Part shown: piece after piece, positions 34,185-43,529 of the stretch
Position numbering within the stretch: position 1 is the first letter of the stretch
Layout of the letters: the number at the start of each line of letters is the position of its first letter
NCBI RefSeq assembly: GCF_027744825.2
Contig: NC_071351.1
Location: forward strand, 17,125,001 to 17,189,000
Length of the DNA stretch: 64,000 nucleotides
DNA from: Synchiropus splendidus
Lineage: Eukaryota > Chordata > Actinopteri > Syngnathiformes > Callionymidae
Direction of reading: 5' to 3'
Position numbers and translations under genes: made by a program
The notes under the pieces: model-generated
Database searches by the model: none
What the model was told of the DNA's origin: nothing
What the model saw: only the letters and a program-made list of their open reading frames with translations

Positions 34185-35099
34185 TCACCACCACTTTTCC
34201 AAAGGTAAAATTGACTGGTTTGTTAAGATCTGATTTAATTTGTACCTGAATATTTTCAATATGGTTCTTGGCAACCGGTAAATAGTAGCAGGGTTAAAAT
34301 GTTGTGTGATTATATCTGAGTAACTACCCTTGATTTCCACCATTCTTAAAAGCGGTGCATATGCATCCCCTACAAGCTGCGGTCTTACAACGTCGCTGTA
34401 ACAGTAAAGATGGTAAAACCCCGCTTTTAAATCAACTGGATGGGGCGCTCTGAACTCGCAAAAATTGATCCAATGACCAGGCTCTACACCTAACATGTAA
34501 GCTAAAGGCGAGTTAAAAAGCACTAAGTTCTGACCGTCTCCTTGAAGATCAATTTTTTGCCGTGCACCGTCAAACAGGAAGCGTATATTGTTATTGGTTT
34601 TTTTAAAGGTTTGCTCCAACTCGGTTGTAATCTGATTAATAGAGCTGTAATATCCACCCTTGAACTTCAGTTTAGAAATATCTGTTCCTGCAGTTTTGAA
34701 ATGTCGATCAACCCCTCGTGATTCGTCTTTTTTCCTCTGAGGTGAGGCGCTGGCGTCAGGATCCGGAGCCCGAAGTCTCGCCATGGCTCTATGAAATTCA
34801 TCTTTATGCCGCCTCGACGTGTTAGCATCTGAATCTGATCCTCTTGGGGGAGCCGTGTTTGTGTTGGAATCAGGTCCTCTAGGGTTCGGTTTCCAGTAAA
34901 ATAACGCCGCATCCTCCAGAATATTATGCCATGTGTGAGGGTATGTAATCTCCGTCAAAGCCACCTCCCATTTCCCATTTAAATCAATATGTTGTGCTAA
35001 ATCAACGCGGAAAGTACCGATCGAGTTGTCTTTAAAAACTTTTGCACTGGCGTTTGATGGTAAAGTCACATAGAAGCCAGTGTTCTTTGAGTTGTACAT
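34185..35099 (-). CDS. Minor capsid (penton-like) protein, copy 1, frameshifted near the C-terminus
   Basis: The N-terminus 'FYVTLPSNASAKVF' and 'GKWEVALTEITYPHTWHN' are hallmarks I associate with the Polinton minor capsid (penton) family. A variable charged insert (~75-135) follows, then 'YYSSINQITTELEQTF' and 'LGVEPGHWI'. Compared with copy 2, one base is missing near 34290, so about the last 30 residues are out of frame and the protein ends at 304 rather than 313 residues. It starts 34 bases downstream of the integrase stop. Confidence 0.7.
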   Translation of the reverse strand: MYNSKNTGFYVTLPSNASAKVFKDNSIGTFRVDLAQHIDLNGKWEVALTEITYPHTWHNILEDAALFYWKPNPRGPDSNTNTAPPRGSDSDANTSRRHKDEFHRAMARLRAPDPDASASPQRKKDESRGVDRHFKTAGTDISKLKFKGGYYSSINQITTELEQTFKKTNNNIRFLFDGARQKIDLQGDGQNLVLFNSPLAYMLGVEPGHWINFCEFRAPHPVDLKAGFYHLYCYSDVVRPQLVGDAYAPLLRMVEIKGSYSDIITQHFNPATIYRLPRTILKIFRYKLNQILTNQSILPLEKWW

Positions 35100-35133
35100 G
35101 ATGATATGACGTCTGGTGTAAAGAAGGATCGTC

Positions 35134-35140
35134 TTATATA
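35134..35140 (-). promoter_or_regulatory. TATA box overlapping the integrase stop codon, copy 1
   Basis: The minus strand reads TATATAA 35 bases upstream of the minor capsid ATG, and its last bases form the integrase TAA stop. If used, the 5' untranslated region would be very short. It is kept in copy 2 at 61803-61809. Confidence 0.5.
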
Positions 35141-36213
35141 TTTTTTATATCTGAAGCTTTTACCCAACTGTTGAATTTTTCAGGCCAGTTCTTCCACTGG
35201 ACAAAGACCTGTCTCTCTCCTTTAACGCAGCGTTCCTTGAGAATCTTTTCTACGTGAAATACTTTATCCTTATTGAGTTGTACTTTTTGTAATTCTTGAT
35301 CATAAAATGACCCCTGGATGGGTTCGCCGTCGAAATCTTTCAATTTATACACAGACGGGTTGCGGTGAATACATTCAGTTATCGTAAATATCTCGTCTGT
35401 AAAACTCTGCTCATACTTTTTGTCAAATATACCTCGTAGTTTTGATATCCTAACATGATCGCCCTCCTTAAATTTCGGCTTCTGTCGACCTTTCGACGGT
35501 CTAATGTAAAGATTGTCAAACACTTGCAGAGTATTTTCTTTAGTTACTTCCATCGGTGTCATTTTTATACTACTGTGATAGCTGTGATTATAACTCTTTA
35601 CTAGATCCTGTAAAACTTCGATGTAACGTAGAGTGTTTTTAGCTGTAAAATATCTCCACATCCGATTTTTAAGAGTGCGGTTAAATCTCTCAACCACAGA
35701 GGCCTTAAAGTCACTCGCTGTTGAAAAATGAATAATTCTCTTCCTTTCCATCAAAGCCCGGAAACTCTTGCTAAAAAATGCTTTCCCATCATCCGTCTGT
35801 AGCTTTGCAGGCGTCCCGCTCTCATCCAGCACTGATTCAAATGCCTTCATTGTCTCAATCGCAGTCTTTCTTTTTAAAACGCGTACATAGGCCTTCTTTG
35901 AAAATACATCTATAACGGTCAACAAGTAATTTTGATCGTCGTTATATCTAGCCAACGCCTGCATGTCGCATAGGTCGGCCTGGAATTGTTGAAGCGGCCT
36001 GTGAACAAATACTCTGTTTCTCGGAAAGTTTACTCTGGCCGGTTTATGCAGGGTGTAAGCATCCTGTTTTGATAAAAAATCTTTAATAGATTTAGAACTG
36101 ACTGGTTTTCCAGTCTCAACCTGCACCCCTTGACGAAGGCGATCCGCGCCTCCGTAGCTCCCGGGGTGAAGAGGATTGTAATAAACTCTTTTAATGATGT
36201 GTTTCACCGACAT
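35134..36213 (-). CDS. Polinton retroviral-type integrase with C-terminal chromodomain, copy 1, 359 aa
   Basis: This is an rve-fold integrase for element insertion. The catalytic acidic residues are visible as D80 ('FQADLCDM'), D141 ('LQTDDG') and E175 ('VVERFNRT'). Residues ~250-275 ('FKEGDHVRISK') match the SH3-like domain after the core. Residues ~312-357 ('HVEKILKERC', 'VFVQWKNWPEKFNSWV') form a chromodomain, which may guide insertion to particular chromatin. The frame is fully open with no disabling change visible. Copy 2 is broken. Confidence 0.93.
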   Translation of the reverse strand: MSVKHIIKRVYYNPLHPGSYGGADRLRQGVQVETGKPVSSKSIKDFLSKQDAYTLHKPARVNFPRNRVFVHRPLQQFQADLCDMQALARYNDDQNYLLTVIDVFSKKAYVRVLKRKTAIETMKAFESVLDESGTPAKLQTDDGKAFFSKSFRALMERKRIIHFSTASDFKASVVERFNRTLKNRMWRYFTAKNTLRYIEVLQDLVKSYNHSYHSSIKMTPMEVTKENTLQVFDNLYIRPSKGRQKPKFKEGDHVRISKLRGIFDKKYEQSFTDEIFTITECIHRNPSVYKLKDFDGEPIQGSFYDQELQKVQLNKDKVFHVEKILKERCVKGERQVFVQWKNWPEKFNSWVKASDIKNI

Positions 36214-36264
36214 GTTAAATGAGAAATGAATGAGCCGAGATCCGAATATGCTTCTTAATGTTTT

Positions 36265-36270
36265 TTTATT
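36265..36270 (-). terminator. Poly(A) signal after the 273-aa gene
   Basis: AATAAA on the minus strand lies 75 bases beyond the stop at 36345, in the 131-base gap before the integrase start. A matching AATAAA context is seen in copy 2 near 62922. Confidence 0.45.
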
Positions 36271-36344
36271 AAACAGGTTATGTCAGGATTCGATCGTAAA
36301 GTTATACAAAGACAGTAAAAGCAAAAAATAAAAAAAATAAAATA

Positions 36345-37166
36345 TCACATACGAGGGTATCTCGTGTTTGTGACATTGCCCAGGACCGGCGTTCTATTCC
36401 AGATTCTACTTGCTGATTCCAGACGTTCAATTAGAAGATCCTCTGGCTCGTGTTTGATGTATTCGTTCCAGACGCTTGATTTTGGAGACCTCATTTCGAG
36501 CAAGACTGTCTCAGCCGTAGCCTTGGTTCTCATTTTCTCCGGTTGTACGTCATTCAGGGTCAAGTAGTGTTGTATAGCAGGCAGAAAGTTGTTGTTACAG
36601 AGTCTCTTCATCAACGGGTAGAAGTTAAGGCTGTAGAAATCATCCTCCATCTCTTCAAGACAGCTGTGTTGTACTTGGCTCGGATGGTCTACTTGGCAGC
36701 CGTAGCAGATCTCCCTCCAATATCTGCGCATGATTTTACCTAGTAGATGAAATACAACTGTCTTTACAGCTTTCAGGAAGAAACCGCTTATCCATCCATC
36801 CGTTTCATCATTAGCTGCTGGTTCTTGGTCTTGAGAAGCTGACGATGAAGCAGGCGGATGCACGCAGACAGTTCCGTTCTCGGGACAGGAGGTTGTTGCT
36901 CTCCCTACAGGTTCCTCTTCATCGTCCACGTCTTCCATTTCACTTGCATCAGAGTCGTCTGTGTCGTCTTTGATGGTCAATGAAGGACAGGCTCCGTCCG
37001 CCATGCCGTTGTTAGAACCCTCGTACTCATGACCATCACCTGTAACGTCTTCTACCACAGGAAGTAGACGGGTCGGCGAGGGGTTGTTCATTCCGTACCC
37101 AGCACCGCCTGTAGCAGCTCCGAGGAAGATAGTGGCAATACGTCTCGGAACACCTTCGGTCCTCAT
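36345..37166 (-). CDS. Unknown Polinton protein with Cys/His cluster, copy 1, 273 aa
   Basis: The N-terminus is Gly-rich. Residues ~60-90 are very acidic ('DDTDDSDASEMEDVDDEEE'). The C-terminal half has 'CYGCQVDHPSQVQHSCL', a C-x2-C...H...C arrangement that could bind zinc, followed by a helical, charged region. The same protein is open at full length in copy 2. I know the Cys/His signature as a recurrent feature of fish Polinton/adintovirus-like elements but know no function. A regulatory role is only a guess from the acidic segment and possible zinc site. Confidence 0.75.
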   Translation of the reverse strand: MRTEGVPRRIATIFLGAATGGAGYGMNNPSPTRLLPVVEDVTGDGHEYEGSNNGMADGACPSLTIKDDTDDSDASEMEDVDDEEEPVGRATTSCPENGTVCVHPPASSSASQDQEPAANDETDGWISGFFLKAVKTVVFHLLGKIMRRYWREICYGCQVDHPSQVQHSCLEEMEDDFYSLNFYPLMKRLCNNNFLPAIQHYLTLNDVQPEKMRTKATAETVLLEMRSPKSSVWNEYIKHEPEDLLIERLESASRIWNRTPVLGNVTNTRYPRM

Positions 37167-37231
37167 TGTTTTCCTGGATGCGTTTGTTCCGCCGGATACG
37201 TCTGCAGGGTGTCGCTCTGGAAAATACCCTC

Positions 37232-37238
37232 TTTATAA
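37232..37238 (-). promoter_or_regulatory. TATA box of the 273-aa gene, copy 1
   Basis: The minus strand reads TTATAAA within 'gttataaagagg', 66 bases upstream of the ATG at 37166. The same 12-base context lies 68 bases upstream of the copy 2 start at 63819, while the surrounding bases have changed. Confidence 0.55.
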
Positions 37239-37273
37239 CAACCGCCAGCCAGTAGGCGGTCCAAAGGGCGGGA

Positions 37274-37975
37274 CTAAAAGGTCAGTGCTTTTTTCAACAC
37301 AAGGGTATCAACCCACAAGCGGCTATGGTAGAAGAGGCCGTCGATTTTTGCAGAAATCTCGCGGATTTTTTCACTCCAAGCATCCAAAGGTATGGTTAAC
37401 AGAGTACGAAATACACCGCAATCAGAATTAAAATACTCCAGGACGAAATCTTCTTCTTCTTCTTCACCCGTGACTCCTGTTGATACTTTATGGAGGGCTC
37501 TGAAGGACCATCGTCCTGATCCTGAGATTTTAGCCAGCCATATAGCCACGAAGGACGGCATCCTCTCCGTTCGATCAGGTTTGTTAGACACAGCTCCAGC
37601 CTTCTGACGTTGTTGTTGTTGTTCTTCTTCTTCAGCCCTTGGAAAATTTTCCGGCTTCACCTCTCTCAGCACACCCCAGTCGTTAGACGATAACACGGCC
37701 ATCTCCGTATAGGCACTCAAGGTTTCGTTGTCATCCAGTTGATAAATGTACAATTCAGCTGTTTCATACTTAAACGCGTACCCCCATCTCCCTCAACGTC
37801 CGTAAGGCTCTAGAGACCACTCATCCTGCAAAGATTCCCCGGGCGGCGCCTGCGTACGCCGTAGGTACATTACAGATTTACGGGGAGCCCCAGCACCCAT
37901 CCACGGGTCCTCAATAACAGTCACAGCTGTCTCGCTGATCACTGGTGATCCACGCGCCGTTGTAGGGATAGACAT
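37274..37975 (-). pseudogene. Unknown Polinton-region protein, one in-frame stop, copy 1
   Basis: Open frames 37975-37793 (60 aa) and 37753-37274 (159 aa) lie in the same reading frame, separated by one TGA (37795-37793) and about 13 further sense codons. Together they span 234 codons. The first part has 'GAGAPRKSVMYLRRTQAPPG'. The second has an acidic/Gln-rich tract and 'EEEEEDFVLEYFNSD'. No domain was recognised. The simplest reading is a single gene with a nonsense mutation. Only its far 3' end falls inside the window in copy 2, so the stop cannot be checked there. Confidence 0.5.
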
Positions 37976-38149
37976 TGCGAGTTGGTTGTGTTTGCCGGTT
38001 CCTTGCTCCTTGCGACGGTCTGAATTACATATATATACACACAGGTCGATGTTTATTCAGCGGTCAGAACCCTCCCTTTGTTATTTTCCTTCCTGTTATA
38101 AAACAAGGGATGATAGGGTTAATTATTACCCTTCCTGTCATAAAACAAG

Positions 38150-38325
38150 GGGGAGGGTTATAATTTTAATTCCCTGTTGATATAAAAAAGGGGGAGGGGT
38201 ATTATTTTAATTTCTTTTTATATAAAAAGGGGAGGGGTTATTATTTTAATTTCTTTTTATATAAAAAAGGGGAGGGGTTATTATTTGAATTTCTTTTTTA
38301 TATAAAAAGGGGGAGGGGGTGGTTT
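38150..38325 (+). repeat. 40-bp minisatellite near the Polinton end
   Basis: The 'ggaggggt' + 'tattattttaatttctttt' + 'tatataaaaa' block repeats about every 40 bases at 38192, 38231, 38271 and 38311. Looser related copies ('aaacaaggg', 'ttcctgt') lie upstream at 38085-38150. It follows the last Polinton gene. No terminal inverted repeat could be matched to the other side. Confidence 0.75.
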
Positions 38326-38499
38326 TATTACCTCCGGAAGGGGAGGTGTTTTATTATCCAGGGCCATAAATCAAACAATTTTGACATTTTGGTGTATCCT
38401 TCTTCTCTCTCATGACCCTTGATGAGGAAAAGTCACAAGATTTCATGAAGAAAAAGTCAGGATAACCACTACTTTTTTCAACACAAAAACGGATATCGG

Positions 38500-40261
38500 T
38501 CAAATTGACCCTAAGCATAATATGAGGGTTAAAGCTTTTCTAGGTCTGCTAAGCTTTTATAACAAATTCTTGCCAAACTTGTCTACTGTGCTCTCTCCAT
38601 TACACAAGTTACTGAGGAAAGATGAGAAACGGAGGTGGGAGGTTGAGCAAGAAGAGGCTTTTAAGCAGGCAAAAAAGTTACAACAAAGCGTTTAAGTGTT
38701 GGTTCATTATGATGAACAAAAAGAACTGGCACTGTCATGTGATACCTCACCTTATGGGGTGGGGGCAGTCTTGGCACATAGGCTGGAAAAGGGAGCAGAA
38801 AAGCCTATTGGATATGCCTCACGCACACTCACAGCAGCACAAAAAAACTATTCGCAGTTGGATAAAGATGGGAGTTATCAGCAGTTATTTTTTGGGTGCA
38901 GTACTTCCACAAATATTTGTGTGGATGTAAATTTGTGATTTGTACACAGACCATAAGCCCTTAATCAGTCTGTTTCATGAAGGAAAAGCTGTGCCACACA
39001 TGAGTTCTCAGAAGATCATGAGATGCGCTATTCTGTTAAGAGCAAATGAATATGCCGTGGTGTACCGACGTGGACAGGACAATGCAAACGCAGATGCTCT
39101 CAGTAGACTTCCACTTCCAGAGAAAACTGGGGATCCAGACTCAGAAGACCAGGTATTGATGGTAGAGCAGGATCAGAGTTCAGTGGTCAACTCGGAAGAG
39201 CTTCGTAACCATCGTGGACCAGTGAAGACCCCGTACTCGCACCAGTCCGTGAATACATACTCAGAGGGTGGCCCTGTAACCTCGATGTTGCTTTCAGGCC
39301 ATACACTATGAAGCAACAGGAGCTGAATGTACAAGATGGGTGTGTACTGTGGGGGTGCTGTGTGGTGATTCCGGAAACAGGATGTGGTCTGATGTTGAAG
39401 CAGTGGTGGTGATTGATGCACATTCAAAGTGGTTGGAGGTCTACCCTGTTTCATCAGCATCTGCAGTGGCTACTATGAACTGCTTGAGGGCCAGTTTCAG
39501 CACTCATGGTATCCCAGAAATGATAGTGTCAGATAATGCCCAGTGTTTTGTGAGCGAACACACTAAAGAGCTTTTGGCACGCAATGGGATCACTCATGTC
39601 ACATCAGCACCGTATCATCCTTCTTCTAATGGGATGGCAGAGAGAGCGATACAAACGTTCAAACAGTTGATGAAAAAAACATCCGGTGATTCTCCGGAAA
39701 CCAAACTGAGTAGAGCTTTATTCAGTTATCAGATGGGGAGGAAGTTGAGGTGCATGTTGGATCTGATATACCCAAATTTGAAGACGAAAGTGGAACTGAA
39801 ACTGGCAAACCAGAAAGTTCAGCATGATCAACATGCTCGGTTCAGAAGTTTTCAGACAGGTGACCGGATGTTCACAAAAAACTATGGTTATGGGTCTAAG
39901 TGGGTTCCAGGGTTAATACAGGAATGCACAGGACCAGTCTCCTACACAATGGTGCTGGGAAATGGGCAAACTGCGTAGACTCGTAGACCAGGTTTTCAGT
40001 GGGAAACTGTCCATTTTAACAGGTCAGACATCCTCCGCGCCCACTGTGGAGGATGTCAAAGTGGAGAATCCACTTGGGGATGGGATCTCACTGGAGACTG
40101 AGACAAGTGAAGGGAACAGTGAAGAAGTCAGTCTAAAAAAAAAAAAAAAAAAGCAGACCGACAGTGATCTGGTATGCTCACCGTCTCAAGGAAGAGTACG
40201 ACCACAAAAGAACAGGAATCCCCCAGTGTATCTGAATGACAATGTTCAAAAAGTGGAATAG
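38500..40261 (+). mobile_element. Ty3/Gypsy pol relic (RT end, RNase H, integrase)
   Basis: In order and on the plus strand: an RT thumb/connection segment ('VKAFLGLLSFYNKFLPNLS', 38529 onward), RNase H ('[18 protein letters not shown]' near 38725, 'YTDHKPL' at 38940, 'YRRGQDNANADALSRLP' near 39060), and the integrase core ('VVIDAHSKWLEVYPVSS' near 39400, 'SDNAQCF', 'HPSSNGMAERAIQTFKQL' near 39615). Frames change at several points (near 38695, 38930 and 39300), so no full protein is possible. Part of the integrase N-terminus and a later segment are deleted. No gag or front part of RT is present. Confidence 0.9.
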
Positions 40262-40487
40262 GAGATAAAAGTTTTGGACCAAGGTGCTTGCAATTTTCTT
40301 ATTCTTTAGCGTAAAGAGGCATGTTTTTGTTTTGTTTTGTTTTGGGTTAGTCGTTTAAGTTGCATTCTATTTTATGACTGTTTTATTATTTTATTAAGTT
40401 TTAGGCTTACCCAAGTGTTTATGGTGGTTTTGGGGACATGGGTTTTGGGAGTGAAGTTGGAAGACGTGAACAGTTTGGCGAAGAGGT

Positions 40488-40645
40488 GTTATGATGTGTC
40501 ATGGGATTATTTGGGGTCACAACTTGGGGGCGCTCTTGTTATGTTGCCGTGTCATCATCCGGTTTGTTGGAAGTTGGAACCGTGAATAAAACCTGCTGTG
40601 TTGATACCTCCTGTGTGTTTTCCTTTCCGCTTCGGCTATCACAGG
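40488..40645 (+). mobile_element. Candidate LTR remnant of the Ty3/Gypsy relic
   Basis: After the pol relic, a segment starts with TGTTATGATG, directly preceded by the purine run 'gcgaagagg'. It contains 'gggggcgctcttgtt' and 'gtgaataaaacctgctg' with a poly(A) signal at 40583, and ends near 'cggctatcaca'. This is the layout of a short fish Gypsy LTR. No second copy is present to confirm it. Confidence 0.4.
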
Positions 40646-40899
40646 GTGTGTCACTTCAACCCACTTGGGAGAACGAATCAAATGTCCGGACCATCATTGA
40701 GCAGTGTCACCAGGTTCGCGGACAGGACCCCAGGCGACAAGGCCCGGATTAGCGCTCGAGGCCGAGGCGCTGGAAGGAGCGAATTCAATACGAATAAAAA
40801 AATAAAAATAAAAAAAAACGCAAATACTATGCTTCAAGCAATTGTTTTATTTAAAGCAAATTTTCCACACAAACAGAAATTTCCTCCGGTCAGCTGACT

Positions 40900-41520
40900 G
40901 CCCGGGGAGAAGCTGCTGCCGAAGATTCCGACGTCCACGCTCGGAGCATGACAAGCGCTGAGTCACCTGCCTTTAAATCCGCTCCTGCGCTGATGCGACA
41001 AGTCTCTGCCGTGACTGCAACGAGACCTCAGTCCTACCAGAAGTTTCCGTGGTCCAGATGAGCCGCTCCGCACCTCTTCAAGTCTCAAGCTTCATCGCTT
41101 GATGTGCCAGATTCGCCGACTCCGGGTGTGCATGTGACCGGTAAGAATTTACAGGGAGACGGCGACCCTGCAGTTTACCGCATGAAGTCCGACATGCCTC
41201 GGTGCTCGACTGAAGCTAAATGGCGTTGCTCCCGTGAATAGGAGGATGTCGGCATCACTAGCTATGAAAGACCAGCGCGTCACGGCACGCGGCAATCATT
41301 CTCCCCTGACTGCGATGAGACCTCAGTCCTGCCTGAAGTTTTCATGGTCCAGACAAGGCACTCCGCTCGTCTTCAGGTCTCAAGCTTCTTCTCTTGTTGT
41401 GCCAGATGCGCCAGCTTCGGCTGCAATTTCACAATTACAGAGTCACTCACTCACGCCTCGGTAATTTCACAATCACATTTTGCGGAGTGCCCTGGCACTT
41501 CCAGTGAAGTAGAAAGGCTG
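40900..41520 (+). repeat. Decayed sequence with an internal duplication ~295 bp apart
   Basis: About 41005-41125 and 41300-41420 are related ('gagacctcagtcct', 'gtggtccag'/'catggtccag', 'caagtctcaagcttc'/'caggtctcaagcttc', 'tgtgccaga'). Open frames here (for example 41234-41464) have no known domain. From its place in front of DIRS sequences it may be decayed gag-like DNA, but this is not proven. Confidence 0.45.
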
Positions 41521-41549
41521 GTGTAATATTCCTAGCAAAAATTATGAGC

Positions 41550-43497
41550 GGACCTCCGATCCTGGGGCGTCCCCTCAAAGTGTGGCTACTTCAAGCTTAG
41601 CAGGCAGTCCTCTGTCCCCCGAAATGCAGTTCACTATTCGAAATCCTAAAGCAACTGCAACACTCAAAGGATATAATGCCAAATGGGTGTGGACTGCCGT
41701 CTGTTGGGTAAACATCCACTGCTAGTCCAATTCAATCCGGACTATTCCCGGTGCAGCTCTGAAACTCCACTGGCACTAGGCCCGCACGTGGTCAGGTACG
41801 GAGCCCCCCCTGAGGAGGGACCATCCCACCCGGCGTTGACAGAGCCACTTTCGCACAGTAGAATGGCGTCTACGCTGTCGGCAACCGGCTCATAGCACTT
41901 GAGAACATCATTGCGCTCTTTATGAGCTCCATGGACAGGCTCATCCATCACAGAACCTTTCTTACTCCACCTGAGATTTTGGAGATTCAACAGTCCATCG
42001 GCGTGGTGCTCTACTCGCAGCGCTTCCTCCACACATAGCTGCTGCCCGGGAGGAACAGCCGTATAATAGCCGCGCTGATCATCGCTGCTCCTCTTGGAGA
42101 GACCAGTCGGCTGCTCTCACATCTGCTCCCTCCAAAAGCGTAGAAAGAACTTTGTATCTAAAAGTATGCATCTAAACCAAAGTCTAACTTGAATAAAAAA
42201 TAAGATGCATTACTTTGGTATCGAGTCTGTTTTTTCTCTGCCCAAAATGAGGGTTTATCACCTGCCAAGTTCTCTTCCGGTTCCAGTCAGTGCGAACTCT
42301 GGCTTCATTTTTTTTTTTTTTTGTTTGACATTGTCTCAGGAGACCAAGCAGTATAGTAACAGACTCTCTGCCTCCTTATCCCTGACATCCTTTGGAAGTA
42401 TCTGGAGCCAAGAAGTTATGTTTTTCCTCAGCTTTGGCACAATAAGAAGCGTAGGCGTAAAATAACTCTTTCCCGTCTCTCAACAGATTCCGTTTCCAAC
42501 CAAAAGTCAGGAGAGTTTCAATTCTGCCATTAACTCTTCTGATTCCACAGACTCGGCAGTTTCCAGCAGGGGTCGCCAGAGGACCGCGAAAGCCACCGCG
42601 CTGCGTGCGAGACCTGCTCTGTTCTCAGCTCCCTCGTGCGATGTCTGATGGGATGTCCGTCTGTGACTCTGCAGCCCTCCAAACCTCTCAGAGGCAAGCA
42701 GGACGTTGTCATCGAGAGAGTCATCTCTTTCTGAGGATGATTGGGCCGGTACCTCGGGGCTCCATCTTAGGAGAATTGCAGTGTCAGATCCAGGTACACT
42801 GCAAGTTTGGGGTACTTCCTCTGACGGCTCAGAACCAGCCGGACCTGAAGTCCCCAGAGGAGTAGGCGCTGATCATCGACGACCCTTTCGTCTTGTACCC
42901 GCCCTGGAGGCCGGGTCCGCTCCTGTGCTCAGGCCGCCTATCATGACAGAGTATCTTCTGAATTGAAAGCGCCTGTGTCCTCACCTGCCCATATGGATCA
43001 AGAATATACTCGATCATTGACACGCCCTTCAGTTTCACAGTCAACCTCCAGGTTCTGCGACACCACGTGGACCTGAGTGAACTCAAAGAAACAACATGTC
43101 TGATGGAGGAGGACCACGCTCTCCTGTCAAAGGAAATAATCGAGCTAGTACCAATGCGATCCTCTTACACTGGCTATTACTCCAGGTACTTCCTGGAACC
43201 CAAGAAGACAGGAGAGTGGAGACCTGTTCTGGATCTCAGTCTCCTCAACCAATTTATGACCAGACAGCGGTTCCGGACTACCAGCAGACTCCTGGAGTGT
43301 GTCAGAGTGTGAGAGTGGATGACCTCCATAGATCTTGCAGACTCCTACTTCCACAACACGGTCTCCAGTGTCTTGTGCCTCGTAAATTCGCCAAGTGCGT
43401 GGAGGCGTTGCTCGAACCACTTAGAAGACAGCGTCTGCGGATTCTGACATACTTGGACTACTCGTTGATTCTAGCCAGGTCCAAACAGGAGTCATGA
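41550..43497 (+). mobile_element. DIRS retrotransposon relic A (recombinase scrap, gag-like region, RT)
   Basis: 41553-41695 matches, at low identity, the tyrosine recombinase start at 47410-47560. About 41740-42730 matches the gag-like DNA at 46000-47100. About 43067-43310 encodes a DIRS-type reverse transcriptase start ('YSRYFLEPKKTGEWRPVLDL', 'LLNQFM'). 43400-43490 in another frame gives 'RLRILTYLDYSLILARS', the place of the RT YxDD box with the second Asp replaced by Tyr. Frameshifts and stops make it non-functional. Confidence 0.75.
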
Positions 43498-43529
43498 GCG
43501 CACACCAGCTTAGCAGAAGGGGTCTTTTC

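Larger units (their letters stand above)
26076..38000. repeat. Segmental duplication copy 1 (Polinton-bearing)
   Basis: From just outside the right LTR, this segment is collinear with 52724-64000. The shift stays between about 26.64 and 26.67 kb (26080 with 52725, the capsid start 33598 with 60264, and 37166 with 63819). The match covers non-coding DNA as well as genes, and copies differ by substitutions and small indels. The right limit in copy 1 cannot be set because copy 2 is cut by the window end. Confidence 0.9.
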
